64,000 bases of DNA from Membranipora membranacea (GCA_914767715.1 OU612072.1:16306001-16370000), one strand, 5' to 3'; counted from the stretch's first letter, positions 35,871 through 48,769 are shown. The notes: generated by a model from the letters alone, not told the origin. A program made the numbers and translations.

Positions 35871-36174
35871 CTTGTGCAACTGTATGCATTGTGAAACCGC
35901 CAACCACCTACCATAGTGTCAGCATTACACACAGTTTAATATTCTCAGAGTATGACAAATTTTGTTGTAATCTGTCTTTTCTTAACACAGTGACATCTGG
36001 TATCCTTTTTTAGCATATATCTCTCACCAAACCAAAATAATTAGGCTATAAATTTGAAAAATAATCAAACAAAATTGTGAAGCCAATTTAATACCACGGT
36101 TGGCAGTTGTCATAGACAGAAAGTTTTGTAGCCATCATTATTGTCATGACATTATATTAAACCAGCATTTTGTG

Positions 36175-36385
36175 GACAGTATTAGGTGGGTCAGTTGGTG
36201 CGCCGTTCCTTGCGCATGCAAATGTTGAAGATCCTTGTTTCAAAACCCACTGCAGTCCAGCGACAACTGGGGTTTGGTTGGCCCTAAGGTGTGCTCTGAC
36301 CATAAACATATAAATACTTATTTATATGTTTATGGCTCCGACCGAGCAAATTGGCGCGGATATGCTTCGGGATGTGGTATGTGAT
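36175..36385 (+). repeat. tRNA-derived SINE, copy 2, split by a 36-bp hairpin
   Basis: Same family as 30355-30530. At 36300-36335 a hairpin with 16-bp arms (ccataaacatataaat) and a 4-base loop interrupts 'gtgctctgacc|gagcaaattgg'. The interrupted words gctctgacc and gctccgacc stand on both sides, as in a short target duplication. Confidence 0.75.
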
Positions 36386-37382
36386 AAAAACAACTTGATT
36401 TTTAATCAACCATTCTATAAGGTGTCAAGTTATCCTCCCTCTTAGTCTGAGCAGGCAACTCCAGAGTGAAAATCATTCGCCTGGAACAATATCGGTCTTT
36501 CTACATTCTTGTCTAGCAGATCGTTAACAGACTCTATTAAAGGATAGTCTCTTTGTGTATTGGGGCAACCTACTACAAAATCATGTATATTATTGGGATT
36601 TCAATTTCACTCATTAGCAAGGCTGTCATTCTGACTGACAGCGGCTTTCTCCCCCAGCCATGATGATCTGTTCAAAATATTTTTGGAAGCCCGAGATCAA
36701 CCTTCCAGAAAAAAAAAACAGCGTTGATAGACAATGATATTTTCCATAAATACACCTGACTGCTTAGTTTTAATTTATTTATTTATGCATGGTATTTATT
36801 TGTCATTGACTTTGATTGGCAGTAATAAAGTATATCTATATGTAGCCTGTTTTGACAAGCTTTATTCGGTGGGGGGAGGGTTCCCTCCCCCCACCGAACA
36901 AAGCTTGTCAAGACAGGCTAATTTATATGGAGAAAAAACTACTTTTTATTTAATTTTATGCTTGGATGCGATAAACCAATTCCAAAAATGCTGAGCGAGC
37001 AATTGTTCAATTCAAGCGACGAGGACCCTTTTCGAACATATGATTTATCATTTGAATTCATTCGTTCATTCATTTACATTATACAATATGTATTTATAAT
37101 ATATACAATAAGGTCGAGCGAATAGAATAGATATACATTTTGGTGATTTGTTTTTTCAATGTGAGAGAAGAAGATGTATCATTATCCTAAGAAAAAAGAG
37201 TCATAGCTAATAAACAGAAAAATATCACATCACTACTATGGTGGTACAAAAGGTGATAATATCAATAGGATTTAACGTAATATATCACCTTTTTAATAAC
37301 ATTTTAATAATCATATAAATCCTTACTAGGCGAACTTCAATAGCCATTCATAGCAAAGACACGTCGATAAAGTTTCTCGATT
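36386..37382. other. 3' flank of TRIM gene B with a GC-rich hairpin
   Basis: Matches the 3' flanks at 16400-17100, 50400-50690 and 63240-63730. At 36844-36919 it holds a near-perfect hairpin (agcctgttttgacaagcttt...aaagcttgtcaagacaggct) with a G6/C6 core. A related fragment 'ttcggtgggggttcccaccccc' is at 43676-43697. No gene is seen. Confidence 0.55.
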
Positions 37383-40300
37383 TCATTCGGTGATAATCTC
37401 ATACATGAGCACAGATTTGCTTTCATCTCTAGGAACTGCAAGTGTTGTACCGTACAGACACAAATCACCAATGTATGAACTAGCCCTTTTTGGTGGATCA
37501 TTCAGTACTCTGTTCAGATTTCCTGAAAGTGACAATTATACCTGGTTTTTATGTAACTACAATATTAGTAGCATTAAATTGACGAAGATACCTGAAATAA
37601 ATCTCCTAAACTTGATATTGTAGAGGGAAGAACCCGTACATGTCTAGTTAGCATTATCACTGGTCTCCAGTATCATTACATATGGCATGTGACACAAAAC
37701 TGAATTGTTGTGTATATTTTAAGATTTAATCTCATGGAAAAGGTGTATCATGAGATCATCATGTTGATATATATATTATATATATTTTTTACAACCTACC
37801 ATTACCCTCACCCAAAACTGATATTTCTGTGTGGTCCAGAAAATCTTCTCCCACAAGTACAACTCCTGCTGGATGATGGACTATCCCTCCAGGGCCGGCG
37901 ACTCTCTCAGAACTCCAGATAAGACCTCCATCCTCTAAAGTCATCTTCACTACTTTTCCTGCTGATCTGTCAGATATGACCACACAGTCATCTCCACAGC
38001 TGCTCATACTCACATTGCCTTTCATTGTCAGAGCGGCAGGACAGGGAACTCTTCTGATGACCTGTCCTGTGAATGAGTAGATGATGATCTGCTTAGCAGG
38101 CCAATCTCCAACAGCTAGCTGATTTTCATTGATGACTACAATACGCTGTCCAAGGGCTGTAAGGGCAGGAATGTCCCAGGATGTTAGTAATGAAGCATCA
38201 GATATATCATAGACATTGATCTTTGATTGAGTTTTACTGATGTACATGAGACTGTAGAGTCTGTTGTTATACGCAGCTAGAGAAATGACATGTCCAACAG
38301 ATTTGATGAAGGCTTTGGTCACCTTGCCCTGCTGGTCGATCCTATCAGTAGCTCCTCCTCTCTGTCCTACATAGGTGAATCCTTTATAGTGACATACTGT
38401 GGTACATTCAATGTCAAACTTTACCTCCCTGATAAACCTTATTCCAGCTGGTGCTTGTTGTGGTGGTGGTGGAGGGACGGTCGAGGGAGATGGTGCAGCT
38501 GATGGTGGCCGATTGGGGGCTAATGGTGATGGAGGCTTTACAGTGTTCAGATTGTAAGCTTCCCCTCTTAGCACAGTTTCACCCTCCTCAGTCAGCAATT
38601 CCATAACTGGGATAAATTCAGTTTCTGTAAACACAAAGTGCTTTCAATTATAAGATGATGGTCTGCATGAGATTCTTAGAATAATAATATTAAGACTGTA
38701 TAAAAATTAGGACTATGAGAAAATGTTTTGTAGAAGGAGTTATCACCTTTCTTCAAAGAAGAACACAACTACTAAATCATCACAGTCCTGCTTTATTATT
38801 TAGCCGGTGATGAGATTCATTTCATCAGATGGTAATAAAATGTGATCCCCATAACAAAATCATTGTAAAAACTGACAATTACCTAATCATTCTCTCAAAG
38901 ATTCAACAGGACAATCAAAAATGAATATATCTCGTTATTTCTCAGAATAACAATTTACCGCCAATAAAAACAATCATTTTAAAACTGGGAGTGGGCCTTT
39001 GTATCATATGCATATTATTAGTATTTTTTACCTGACACAAACTAACCTTCAACTCTCAGCGAGGCCACATCTCCCCCCATATTCATGCCAGGTAACTCAT
39101 AAGAGGTCAGAGACTTCAGGAACTCAAGACTTTCTTTGTACTTCTCAATAAGGTCAACCTGTTCAGGATAATTCAAATTTTTATCACAGAGCCGTCATGG
39201 ACAATATAGCTTGCTAGTGCTTGCTTGTGGCTTTTAGTGTGAAAAACAAGTAGTCCAAGACAGTTACCAACTGAGCTATATCTTGGGAGAAAAGCTTCAA
39301 TCACAGGAGCTTAAATTATAAAGATGTTGAAGTAATTATTTTATTCAGGTGTTCGAAACTGTGCAATCCCATTTGTGTGATAGAGCAAGCCTCATCTAAG
39401 CAAATCTTTTTTATGATAGTTACCAAATATAGTATAGGATAATACTGTTTTGAAGCTCATAAGCCCTATTACGTTTAAACTGATCACTTTATGCAAGGCT
39501 TATCTGCTAAAGAAAACCAAAAGTGTTATACCGTTTGTTATCATGACCCTCAGTAGTACGTCCGCCCCCTTGCTCTTTGGATGATTTCCACCGCTGAGTG
39601 AGCCTTACAAGGTCTGGCTAGGTAAGGTGCTCTAGGAGACTAAGAGTAAACAAAAGGTCCCACCTGTATAAAACAGCTCAGCCGTTTGGGAGCCTTGACC
39701 ACAACAACATTGGACACTCACCTGATGATATTTTTTCATTTTGTCATCATTATCCTGTAATTTCCTCACTATCTCTCTGTGTATTGTCTCTACTTTCTGC
39801 TCTAGAAACACTTCTCGCTCTATTCTCCCTTCACTTCTGTGTGCTTCAAGCTTTAACTCCAGCCTTTCATACTCCTCCATCACATACTTTATCTAAAACA
39901 AAGTAAATAAATAATTTTAAATGCTAAATCAGTGAGTGTTAATCTCATGCATATCATAAGCTTCAACTAACTTTCAATAATAAATAGGTCACCATAGTTT
40001 AATAACTTATCTACTAAGGAGTTGTGTGCCCTTAGGAATCAGAGGACATCTTTTAGCAATTGTGCAATGATCAAGGTCATATTATTAGCATTAGATATTA
40101 GCCCTCACATATTTATCTCTGGACTGATGGAGCTGAGACACCAGGTATTCTGTCTTCTTGTCCCAATTCTTCAGTCCTTCTATAGTATCTCTGACTAGTC
40201 TGTCAGCATCACTTTCTCTCTGCTGACCCTCAACTCTCAGTTTATCTAGCTCCTGTAACAGGGTCCTCTCTAACTTCTCTAATAATGTAAACTTGTGGCT

Positions 40301-42782
40301 GTCACCTAAAACGATCAAGCAGTTCAAACATTTTCAGACTGCATCGAGGAAATACTGTTTGCCACAAGCATAAGGCAACACCGTGCACACAAAGTTGAAT
40401 CACTTATATTTTAAACTGTAATCAGACCGATCAAATAGCTGCGATCACGTGACAAGGTTATAATCAAAACAGAACTGTTTAATATATAAATATCCACAAC
40501 AATAAGGCTACCTCACCATTTGAGCATTTGGTATTTTCAGGCAAGCAGTTAACACAAAAGGTCTTGTAGCATTCAGGACAACCAAAGGACAGCTCTTGAT
40601 CTTTGTGTATAGAACAGAATCTCTTCTCTAACTTCTTCATGGCTCTTCTGTATATAGCAATCTCCACTACCTTGTGCTCTGGGTTTAACTCAAAATGATG
40701 CTGAAACATTAGATTCTGGATATAATTGTGATACATTCTTACAATCCAGCGCTGGATAAGGTACTACATAGAGGGCGGTGGAGCCAGGAAGATACACTAA
40801 ACATAATTGAATATCGTTAAGATCAGTGAGAGTGTGAGAGTGGGGTTGATGGCTTCAAACCTTTATAATTTTCTATTGAAGGCACATAAAAACCTCAGTT
40901 CCTAATCAGATTTGTCAGGAAAGCAAAAGAGCATAGGGCCGTACCAAGCTTAATGGATCAGTGTCCTTCCAGTACGGCATTATTGATAAGTATGTGTTTG
41001 TGGTGGTTTGTTGGTGGGAGAGGGGTGGGTGCAGCTGCAGTTTGACCCGCTAGCATTCATCATGGTATTTTATTTTCATGTTTTTAGTTATTTTAGGACG
41101 TTTAATGACCACAGCAATATTATAGTCTGGCAGCTAGTTCTGCAGATGTTACGAAATATTTTAACACTTAGAAAAATTCAGAGCACTTCTGGGTTAAAAA
41201 TATACATAGTGTTAGAAATTGTCCTCCCTTTTCATCTATGAGCTATGAGGTATCCATGGGGCCTAATGCTGTACCAGCCCAATAAACTTTCACTTCTTTC
41301 TACTTGACAGAATTGTATAAATTAGTAAATGAAGTTATCTACTATTGTAAAAAGTCTCCTGACAATGGAACAAAAGTTAATTTAAACCCATGTGGAAAAG
41401 AATGGTAATTAAAAGTCTTTTGAAATGGTAACTGGAGAGGTATACACCCGAGGGCGCTGGGGGCTGGAACAATCAACAATGAAAGCTCCCCCAGTGGGAC
41501 TCGAACCCACAACTCCTGCGGCACTAATCGCCTGGCAGTGAATAGCAAGCGCGCTAACCGATTGCGCCATCTCACCATCCCCAGGTTGGCACAGCACTAG
41601 GCACCATGGATACCTCGTAGCTCTTAGATGAGAAGGGAGGACAATTCCTTCTACTATACAAAATTCTGATTCTCTCAATTTGAAAATATTGCATAAGTAC
41701 TGCTGAAGTAGCTGCCAAACTATAATATATTGATATTGAGTCTTGTACACACATTTAAATTTACCATCATAACCTATAATTAACAATAGATATATTCAAC
41801 AAGCTGAAATGCACCACAGATTAGAAGCAAACAATACTACACTTACCCCAGAATGATGATCACAGAACACATCGTTACAAGCGTAGCAATACATATCAGC
41901 TGTTTTCATATCTTCTTCATTCTTCTTTTTACAGATATGACAAAATATGACCTCATGTTCCTTTTCCGATGACCTGCCAGACGGCAGCTTGTTCATTGTA
42001 TGCTCTGTCACTGCCCTACAAAACACAGCAGGCAAAACAATTAGATTGGGAATGGACGCAAAGTACCAAGAGTTAGCTGTGATGTAAGGACTATTAATTA
42101 CAACTTGTTTCATGGCATCAAAGAGCTGCAGAACATTGCATTGCTTGTCGGTTCTCATGGTGATCATCATTCTACACCAGTAATCACAAGCTAACTGAGT
42201 AGTGAAACTCTAAGAACCAAACACAAGGTCAAAATGCTCAGTCTATGTGCTCAGATGGTTGCATAGTGAATTAATGGCATTACATCATCAAACACTCAAT
42301 ACAAATTAAATTGAGTGTTTGATAGTTTGTAATGCCACTAACCGCAATGCAGCCCTCTGAGCACTTAGAATAACCATCAGCCGATGTTAACCGGTAGCTG
42401 GCTGGTGAACTGATATAACATTATTATACCTTAAAACATGTATGTCAAGTTGTCAAAATTGACTAATAACTTAATTTTTTATATATTTCAACAACTTAAT
42501 TAGACGATCATACAAGGTCATATTAATTTATTAAAAATATACTGTGATGTGTTCTTGGTTATGTCCGATGTGCCGACAGTAAATTAGAAGTCATTATTAC
42601 CTGCATGTCTCACAAGGGAGGTCACTCGTTGATATCTCAGAGAGTTTGAGCAGACATTCAGTGCAGACCATATGGGAACAGGGTAGTAGTTTAAGATCAC
42701 AGCCCAGAAAAGTCTCATACTCCATGCAGATAAAACACTGCGCTTCTCCATCTTTTGCTTTATTTACATAAGCCGCAGCCAT
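37383..42782 (-). CDS. TRIM-like protein B: RING, two B-boxes, coiled coil, beta-propeller
   Basis: Eight exons on the minus strand: 42601-42782, 41847-42015, 40517-40700, 40109-40305, 39722-39892, 39047-39158, 37800-38624, 37383-37522; 1980 bp, 659 aa. Every border has GT/AG. Exon lengths equal those of TRIM A except the first (+3 bp) and the propeller exon (+3 bp, one extra proline codon in the hinge). RING: CFIC, CSHMVCTEC, CETC. First B-box: CHIC...CYAC...CDHH. Second: CSIH...CPEC...CVNC. The propeller includes WPAKQIIIYSFTGQVIRRV and ends with GDLCLYGTTLAVPRDE. The frame is fully open, so the gene is probably active. Substrate specificity may differ from A because changes cluster in the propeller. 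It is probably a ubiquitin ligase, inferred from the family. Confidence 0.92.
41118..41735. repeat. Fold-back element with SINE, in intron 2 of TRIM B
   Basis: The arm at about 41118-41285 (atattatagtctggcagcta...ctatgaggtatccatgg) is repeated inverted at about 41579-41735 (ccatggatacctcgtagctc...). Arms are ~75-80 % alike by eye. The centre holds the tRNA-derived SINE. TRIM A has no counterpart in its intron 2. Confidence 0.75.
41425..41581 (-). repeat. tRNA-derived SINE (family with 'ggggagct' end)
   Basis: On the minus strand: ggggatggtgagatggcgca, A box atcggttagcgcgcttgc, B box gtgggttcgagtcccactgg, and tail agcgccctcgggtgtatacc. It is nearly identical to 47204-47362. The anticodon region is expanded (ctattcactgccaggcgatt), so it is a SINE and not a working tRNA. 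Confidence 0.85.
42245..42368. repeat. Fold-back mini-element in intron 1 of TRIM B
   Basis: The arms 'tgtgctcagatggttgcat...ggcattacatcatcaaacac' and 'gtgtttgatagtttgtaatg...ctctgagcac' pair around acaaattaa. It is non-coding. Confidence 0.75.
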
Positions 42783-43866
42783 TCTGTCCTGGCAACATAA
42801 TGATAATGAATGATACCCTGTTGTTGTAGCTGCAATAAATAGACGAAATTTTGCCCAATTGCCTGCATTCGGAGTTGCTCCTGATCAACTGATCAAGCCA
42901 CAGCCTGGGGCGTGACCAGTGGGAGGGACAAACTGGAGTGCAGGCAATTGGATTAAATTTGATCTAGGAATACTGCATGTAGTTCAAATCACACATCCAG
43001 ATGGTGCTTATTTCAAGAAAGTTGAGGACTTCAACTTCAATGAAATACTACTTACTTGTAAAATCTAAGGGAATCCAAATTCTTGACTCGTCTGACTCAA
43101 AGTTGCTATTAAAGAAGAAGTGTGTCACCTAGCATGTGTTCCAAAGTTGTTTCAAATTCAGTTAGTCGATGCGCTTGCTATCACCCCGATAAGAATATGT
43201 TTAATAAAATCATGATATATTTTCCATAAGTACCCTTATCTTATATCTTTATATACCTTTAACATTAGGCTCCAAAGTCAATTTATTGCGTTGAATACTA
43301 GGTGCTATTAGCTTGTAGCCTTGTTGAATGATAAGATATCACTTTAATGTGCCCTTATTTTCATGTTGTACGGTGGTGTATTTCTGATAAGCCAGTATCG
43401 TGTCACTGAGTGCTGAGAATAGCTAACACCACAGTCATCGATTGTGAAACACTGGTTCCCAGCACATAGTAAATTGATGATAAGTACCAATTAGGTTATT
43501 CCTGCATTGAATATTATTGAAGTTATAAACCTCGCTGTGGTTCAAAAAGCCATCATATTTTACTTTGGAGTTGCCCAGCCTCACATAAAGTGAAGGCAAT
43601 TCTTATTTTATTTGCAGTCCGAGGTAAAAATAACATTACTCAATCTGCAGTTCATTGCTGCTAGCCAAGCATTGTTCGGTGGGGGTTCCCACCCCCAATC
43701 GAAGGAGCTAAGATTTTTTTGAGAATTTAAATGAAGAGTATTTTAGATGTTTCAGTAATATGTGTTATACTTCCGAGAAATTTATTCATAATAGGCCTAT
43801 ATTGGTGTTACCAAAGAATAGACTATTATCCGGTTACTTTCACTACTGTGTTGTTGTGTTTTGCAG
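42783..43866. other. Intergenic DNA upstream of TRIM B
   Basis: Contains the inverted-repeat mini-element at 42845-42970 (caattgcctgcattcgga...ggagtgcaggcaattgg), related to 23196-23312. It also has a partial 'tcggtgggggttcccaccccc' hairpin at 43676-43697. Otherwise nothing is recognised. Confidence 0.45.
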
Positions 43867-44125
43867 GAACACGATTGAAAGGTTGATGGTCAGATGGACG
43901 TCAAAAAGGCGCTCAGTAGTAGTACCACTAAATCATCCTAGGCCTAGAGGTAGCCTCATGAGAGCTTTCAGAGCTAATTCTTTGTTCCAGCAAACCATTT
44001 CAAACAGGAGCAGATTGTCAGCGCCCATCAAAGCTGTGAGTATCTCCACCATAGACAATTATCTCCACTCACTGAGCACACTGATAACAAGACTACACTA
44101 TTACCATATGTATCACGGATCGTGA
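43867..44125 (+). CDS. Possible terminal exon of an unknown gene
   Basis: An acceptor-like tgtgttttgcag precedes an open frame of 86 codons that ends with TGA at 44123-44125 and is followed by aataaattgac at about 44230. It is rich in Ser, Arg and His (MVRWTSKRRSVVVPLNHPRP, RLSAPIKAVSISTIDNYLH). Base composition is less AT-biased than the flanks, which supports coding. No upstream exon or family was recognised. It could be chance. Confidence 0.3.
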
Positions 44126-45345
44126 GAGTCAATTTTAATACGAGTACCTAACATGTGCCCACCACAATTATTGAAACTGTCCTCAGGTCGTCACACTAAC
44201 TTTCTTCTGATGGTACTTAATCTAAGTGAATAAATTGACTCTCTATTGATCAGAGATAAACATGCAATAGTATATCACGTGATCACTGTGCACGCAGACT
44301 AGACACTATCTATATATGACTGTGTTTGTGTCGCTGATAAATAGAATTCAGTTCATTAGAATTAGCTTCAGTACCTTACAAGAAAAGTGAACCTAGCCTC
44401 TAGTTTTGCTGAGAAATAGCGAACTCCAGGTTGTGAGACTTGTCACCTCTTAACGATACCCCCCCCCTTCTCTCAGATTTCCATATTACATACTATGTTT
44501 ACAAAAGTGTACCTTGTGAAAGAGCTGCATCTTAACCGCTGCGCTGTGGTTAGTATAAAGCAGCAGTTTTTTGGTTTCGAATCACAAAGTTGAGATGAAA
44601 TTTTGCCGAAATTGTGCCGAAAGTTTGTCAAATTTGCCTGCATCAGGGCTGTTGCTCCTCTACTCAACCAGCTTCATAGTGGGAGCAACTCTGAACGCAA
44701 TCAAATTAAATCAATCGTAATGAATGTGTCAGCCAGCCTGTTCATATGTTATTGGCTTGACAGTCAGCCAACATTGACCTGGAGTTCTTGTTCTTGTTAG
44801 ATAACATATTTCTGCATAAGATCCTCCCTATAAATGGAGGCAGTTAGTTACAAGATGAACAAGGCCAAAGGCATGAGCCTGCTGTCTAGTCTTTTTTTGT
44901 GTTACAAAGATCATTCAATTACTTTCACTTATCAAGCTGTCACTCAATTGGCAAGCTACGACAATTCACTAAAACAGAAAGTTGTCTTCTCTGCTTTTAT
45001 AAGGAGACAACTCCAATACCTCAGCTCACTTTATTTGGCTGCAGTTTTTATGTTTTTGTACCCTTTTCTTACCGCATGAATCAAGAAGATTTGCAAAGAG
45101 AATTTGGAGGAGGGGGGAAACTGCTTGAGATAAGAAAGGCAACTGCAGACTGCAGACATTGGGTAATAACAGGATAAATATTTGTCTTGTGTATCCAAAT
45201 CTCTTCACTCAAGCAGTGTAGCTAGGTCCCTAGTCCCTAGCAATGTCTTCAAAATTTTCAGATGAAGTCTTTAGCCTTGAGTTGTATGAGTCAACAGCTT
45301 TACATCTTATTTTAGTGGGCTAAGCCTCTTTTCTCATCGACTTAG
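44126..45345. other. Non-coding interval, possible SINE relic
   Basis: At about 44515-44590 a tRNA-like pair of boxes (gcatcttaaccgctgcgctg and ggtttcgaatcac) suggests a diverged SINE. No gene was recognised. Open frames at 44834-45177 have no family signature. Confidence 0.35.
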
Positions 45346-45835
45346 GAAGGTGTCTGATGTTGAATATGTTGTCGTAAAAAATAGTTTATATAAATAACAT
45401 AATTGTATCTATATAGCTACAAAACACTCTTTTGTTTATAACAACAACCCTGCTGCTTGAAGCAGAAATTCAATTTTTTAATATTTTGAAATTTTGTAGT
45501 CCATCACTTCGTGCTCATTTACTGAAGCTTTTTTCATCATCGGAGCGGTTTAGTCTGAGCCCCCCCAGAGTTTTGCTCCCTGCCTGACGGCACCCATGGG
45601 TATGTCTGATACTGCAGTAAAGCTATAAGCAAATAGGGCGGTCTCTGATGTTGAACATTTTGTCGTTAAAAAATATATGATAATAATAAATAATAAAAAT
45701 ATTGATTTCATAATTTTATTAAAATAGCATTAAAATCTCATTATTAATAGACCATGCAGCTTGATGCGGGAATTCATTTTTGAAATTTTTGAAAATTCAT
45801 AGTCAGCTTCTTTGTTCTCACTTTTATGTGTGTGT
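45346..45835. repeat. Diverged ~290-bp tandem repeat, two copies
   Basis: 'gtgtctgatgttgaatatgt' with 'tgtcgtaaaaaata' at about 45351 recurs as 'gtctctgatgttgaacattt' with 'tgtcgttaaaaaata' at about 45640, and again at 48468 beyond the LINE. Each is followed by a related 'gcttga.gc.g.aattcaatttt' stretch. The LINE appears to have inserted into or next to this array. Confidence 0.5.
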
Positions 45836-48425
45836 TTTTTTTATGTGTGTGTGTGTTTATTGCTAGAATAGCTTAAACTAGAATGAGTAAAACGTCACAA
45901 AGGTATATAAAAAGTTCAAAAGCATTGGGACAGTCAGATAGCATGAAGCTAGAGCAGAGACTGCCCGACTAGAACTCTCGACGCCACACATACTGCCAGA
46001 ACGACAGAGCGAAACATCCGCAACCTGCACACAATCAAACCCCCTCCCACAGGCGCGCCAACCAAGGAACCAGACTGAGTACATGTCTCCACTCCCATTA
46101 GGTACCTGTTGTACAGGTTGACACCATGGCACAACAGGGACTTCTCACCTCGCTTGCTTTTGGCCTTTTTTGTTCATGAATTATTTAATCTTGTGTTATA
46201 ATCATGTTCTGATTTAAGAGAGTTGATAAACTCATTCGAAAATGTTCTTAAAAGTAGTTTTAAAGAGCAGTATTGGAATAGCATATCCAAAGGCATTATA
46301 TTTAAAGGGTTGAAACATGATCTCTGGTTTTTTTCGTTAAAATCACTCTTACACAAGCCTTTTGGAGGACTATTACTCGTTTAAGGTCATTTTCAGCAGC
46401 ATGACCCCAGAACTCTATTCCATAGAGCAGGTGCGGGTAAAAAAATGAGTAATATAGTTCAATCATTGTATTTTCGTCAAAATATGGCCTTACTACACGC
46501 ATCATTTTTACAACCAAATTTAATTTTTTGCACAATTCATTTATATGCGACTTAAAAGTACTATTTGAATCAAGGATAATACCTAAAAATTTAGTTTCAT
46601 TTCTCAGTTCAAGGGTGGTGGTATTCAGTTTGATAACACCGTCATCGGCACTGATAGCTTTTCTTGGGGATTTAAAAATTACCTGAAAAGTTTCGGAATA
46701 GTTAAGTACTAGTTTTTTAGCTAACCACCAATTTTCAACTTTGTTTAATTCTTGACTTAAAATGGCATGGTCTGTACAAAAAATGTTAGTGTCGTCTGCA
46801 TACAGTATGTAATTTAATGCAGGCGCTGCATTCAAGAGGTCGTTTATGTATATCAAAAATAAAAGCAGCCCAAGGTTTGAACCTTGGGGTACTCCTATGT
46901 TGATGTCACGGTACTGAGATACAGATTATTTACAATAACATTTGTTTACGGTTTTTGAGGTAATTTTCGATGAGAGATGGAAGACATGTGACAGCATGGA
47001 AAGACATGCTGACAAGCTGGAAAGACAGCTAAACCTACTACAAAGGGTCCCAGCAATGGGCCATGTAAGGCCAATAACCCTAACACGTACGCTGTGTTTC
47101 ATAGGGTGGCAATGGTGGATTGGAATGTCCTGTGGGATGAGAGAACACAACTCCGAGTAGTGAATAGGGGGCTATCTAATTAGCGCCATCAACCCATTCT
47201 TTTTTGGGGATGGTGAGATGGTGCAATTGGTTAGCGCGCTTGCTATTCACTGCCAGGCGATTAGTGCCGCAGGAGTTGTGGGTTCAAGCCCCACTGGGGG
47301 AGCTCTCATTGTTGATTGTTCCAGCCCCCAGCACCCTCGGGTGTATACCTCTCCTGTGGCACAGGGTAAAAATCCATAAAAGTTTATTAGCTAAGCACCA
47401 ATTTTCAACTTTGTTTAATCCTTGACTTAAAATGGCATGGTCTGTACAAAAATATATATATATACAAAATATTAGTGTCGTCTGCATACAGTATGTAATT
47501 AAATGCAGGCGCTGCATTCAAGAGGTCGTATATGTAAATCAAAAATAAATGCGGCCCAAGGTTTGAACCTTGGGGTACTCCTATGTTGATGTCACGGTAC
47601 TGAGATACAGCATTATTTACAATAACATATTTTGATTTTTGAGGTAATTTTCGATGAGAGATGTGGCACAGGGTAAAAACTCCATTAAACGGTAGCTTTT
47701 TGACTAAAATTAATAGTATCAAACGCCTTTGAAAAATCTAAAAACATGCCAAATGTGCTGTTGCAGCGGTTAAAATTTTCATACAATCGTTCCATGAGCT
47801 TGTTAATAGCAGTGGAGGTATTTCTGCCTCTTCTTAATCCAAACTGGCAGTCGTTTAAAATTGAGTTGGTCTCTAAATAATCAATCATCTGGTTACTAAG
47901 AATTTTTTCAACAATTTTAGAAATAGTGCTTAAGATTGATATTGGGCGATAGTTATTAGTACTTTGTTTGTCCCCTTTTTTAAAAATGGGTGTCACTCGT
48001 GCAATTTTTAAGCAGTCTGGGAACACAGAATTTTCAATGACAAAATTTACAAGATATGCCAATATTGGGAGGATAATCAGCTTGTCTTCTTTGATCGCTC
48101 GTGACGAGATTTTGTCCGGACCAGTGGCTTTTTTAGCTTGGAGATTATCCACAACGGGCAGGATATCAGTGTTATCAACAATATAAAACTGAATTCGGGT
48201 CTAGAATCCCACTCAATTTGAGGGCCAAATTGTCAGCAAAGTTAGCGTCTGTGGGAAGCAATTTGTCGGCAAGATTCGCACCTACGCTTGTGAAGAATGT
48301 ATTAAAACTTTCAAAAACCTCTTGAGAGTTTTTACTGAGTGATTGGTCGTTAGTTTTGAGGGTAATTGTGCTGTCTTTGCTTTTTTCCGAACCATTGATC
48401 ATCATTTTTATGAATTTCAAGCGTA
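45836..48425 (-). mobile_element. Jockey/CR1-type LINE remnant 3 with YADD block
   Basis: Minus-strand frames cover pre-RT (48420-48175), RT (48152-47685: PIFKKGDKQSTNNYRPISIL, CQFGLRRGRNTSTAINKLME, FGMFLDFSKAFDTINF) and the catalytic and later parts (46856-46302: YILYADDTNIF, LGIILDSNSTFKSHI, SFFYPHLLYGIEFWGHAAEN). The 3' end near 45840-46140 is shared with LINE remnant 1. A segment around the YADD region occurs twice (46725-46920 and 47384-47610), separated by ~280 bp of other sequence and a SINE. Frameshifts and the duplication make it inactive; the endonuclease domain is absent. Confidence 0.88.
47204..47362 (+). repeat. tRNA-derived SINE inserted in LINE remnant 3
   Basis: Nearly identical to the copy at 41425-41581: gatggtgagatggtgcaatt, ggttagcgcgcttgc, gtgggttcaagccccactgg and a tail ending gtgtatacctctcc. 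The near identity suggests recent activity of this family. Confidence 0.85.
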
Positions 48426-48726
48426 TTTATTGAAAGCTTTTTCCTCGTCGGCCTTTTAAGCAAATGTATAGTTTCTGATGTTGATCATGTTGTTGTAACA
48501 ATAGAATATAAAAATAAAATACAAATATTGAGCATTAACTATTGGCCATCGCGCATTTCTGTAATCATTACTATTTTTGCTTATTATTTTTCTAAATGTA
48601 CAACAGTTTTTGAGTATAACGCAACTGTCTGTTTTTTGGAAGTATATCTTTTCAGACCTCCCAGTCAATGTAAAACAATACTTTCCCTTTTTATCTCTGC
48701 AAGTGGATATATTAATCATCATGTAT

Positions 48727-48730
48727 GGTA

Positions 48731-48769
<39 letters not shown>

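Noticed and set aside
41425-41581. Functional tRNA gene
   Set aside because: A and B boxes are good, but the region between them is too long, the acceptor stem is not paired and a nearly identical copy with the same 3' body exists at 47204. It is a SINE.
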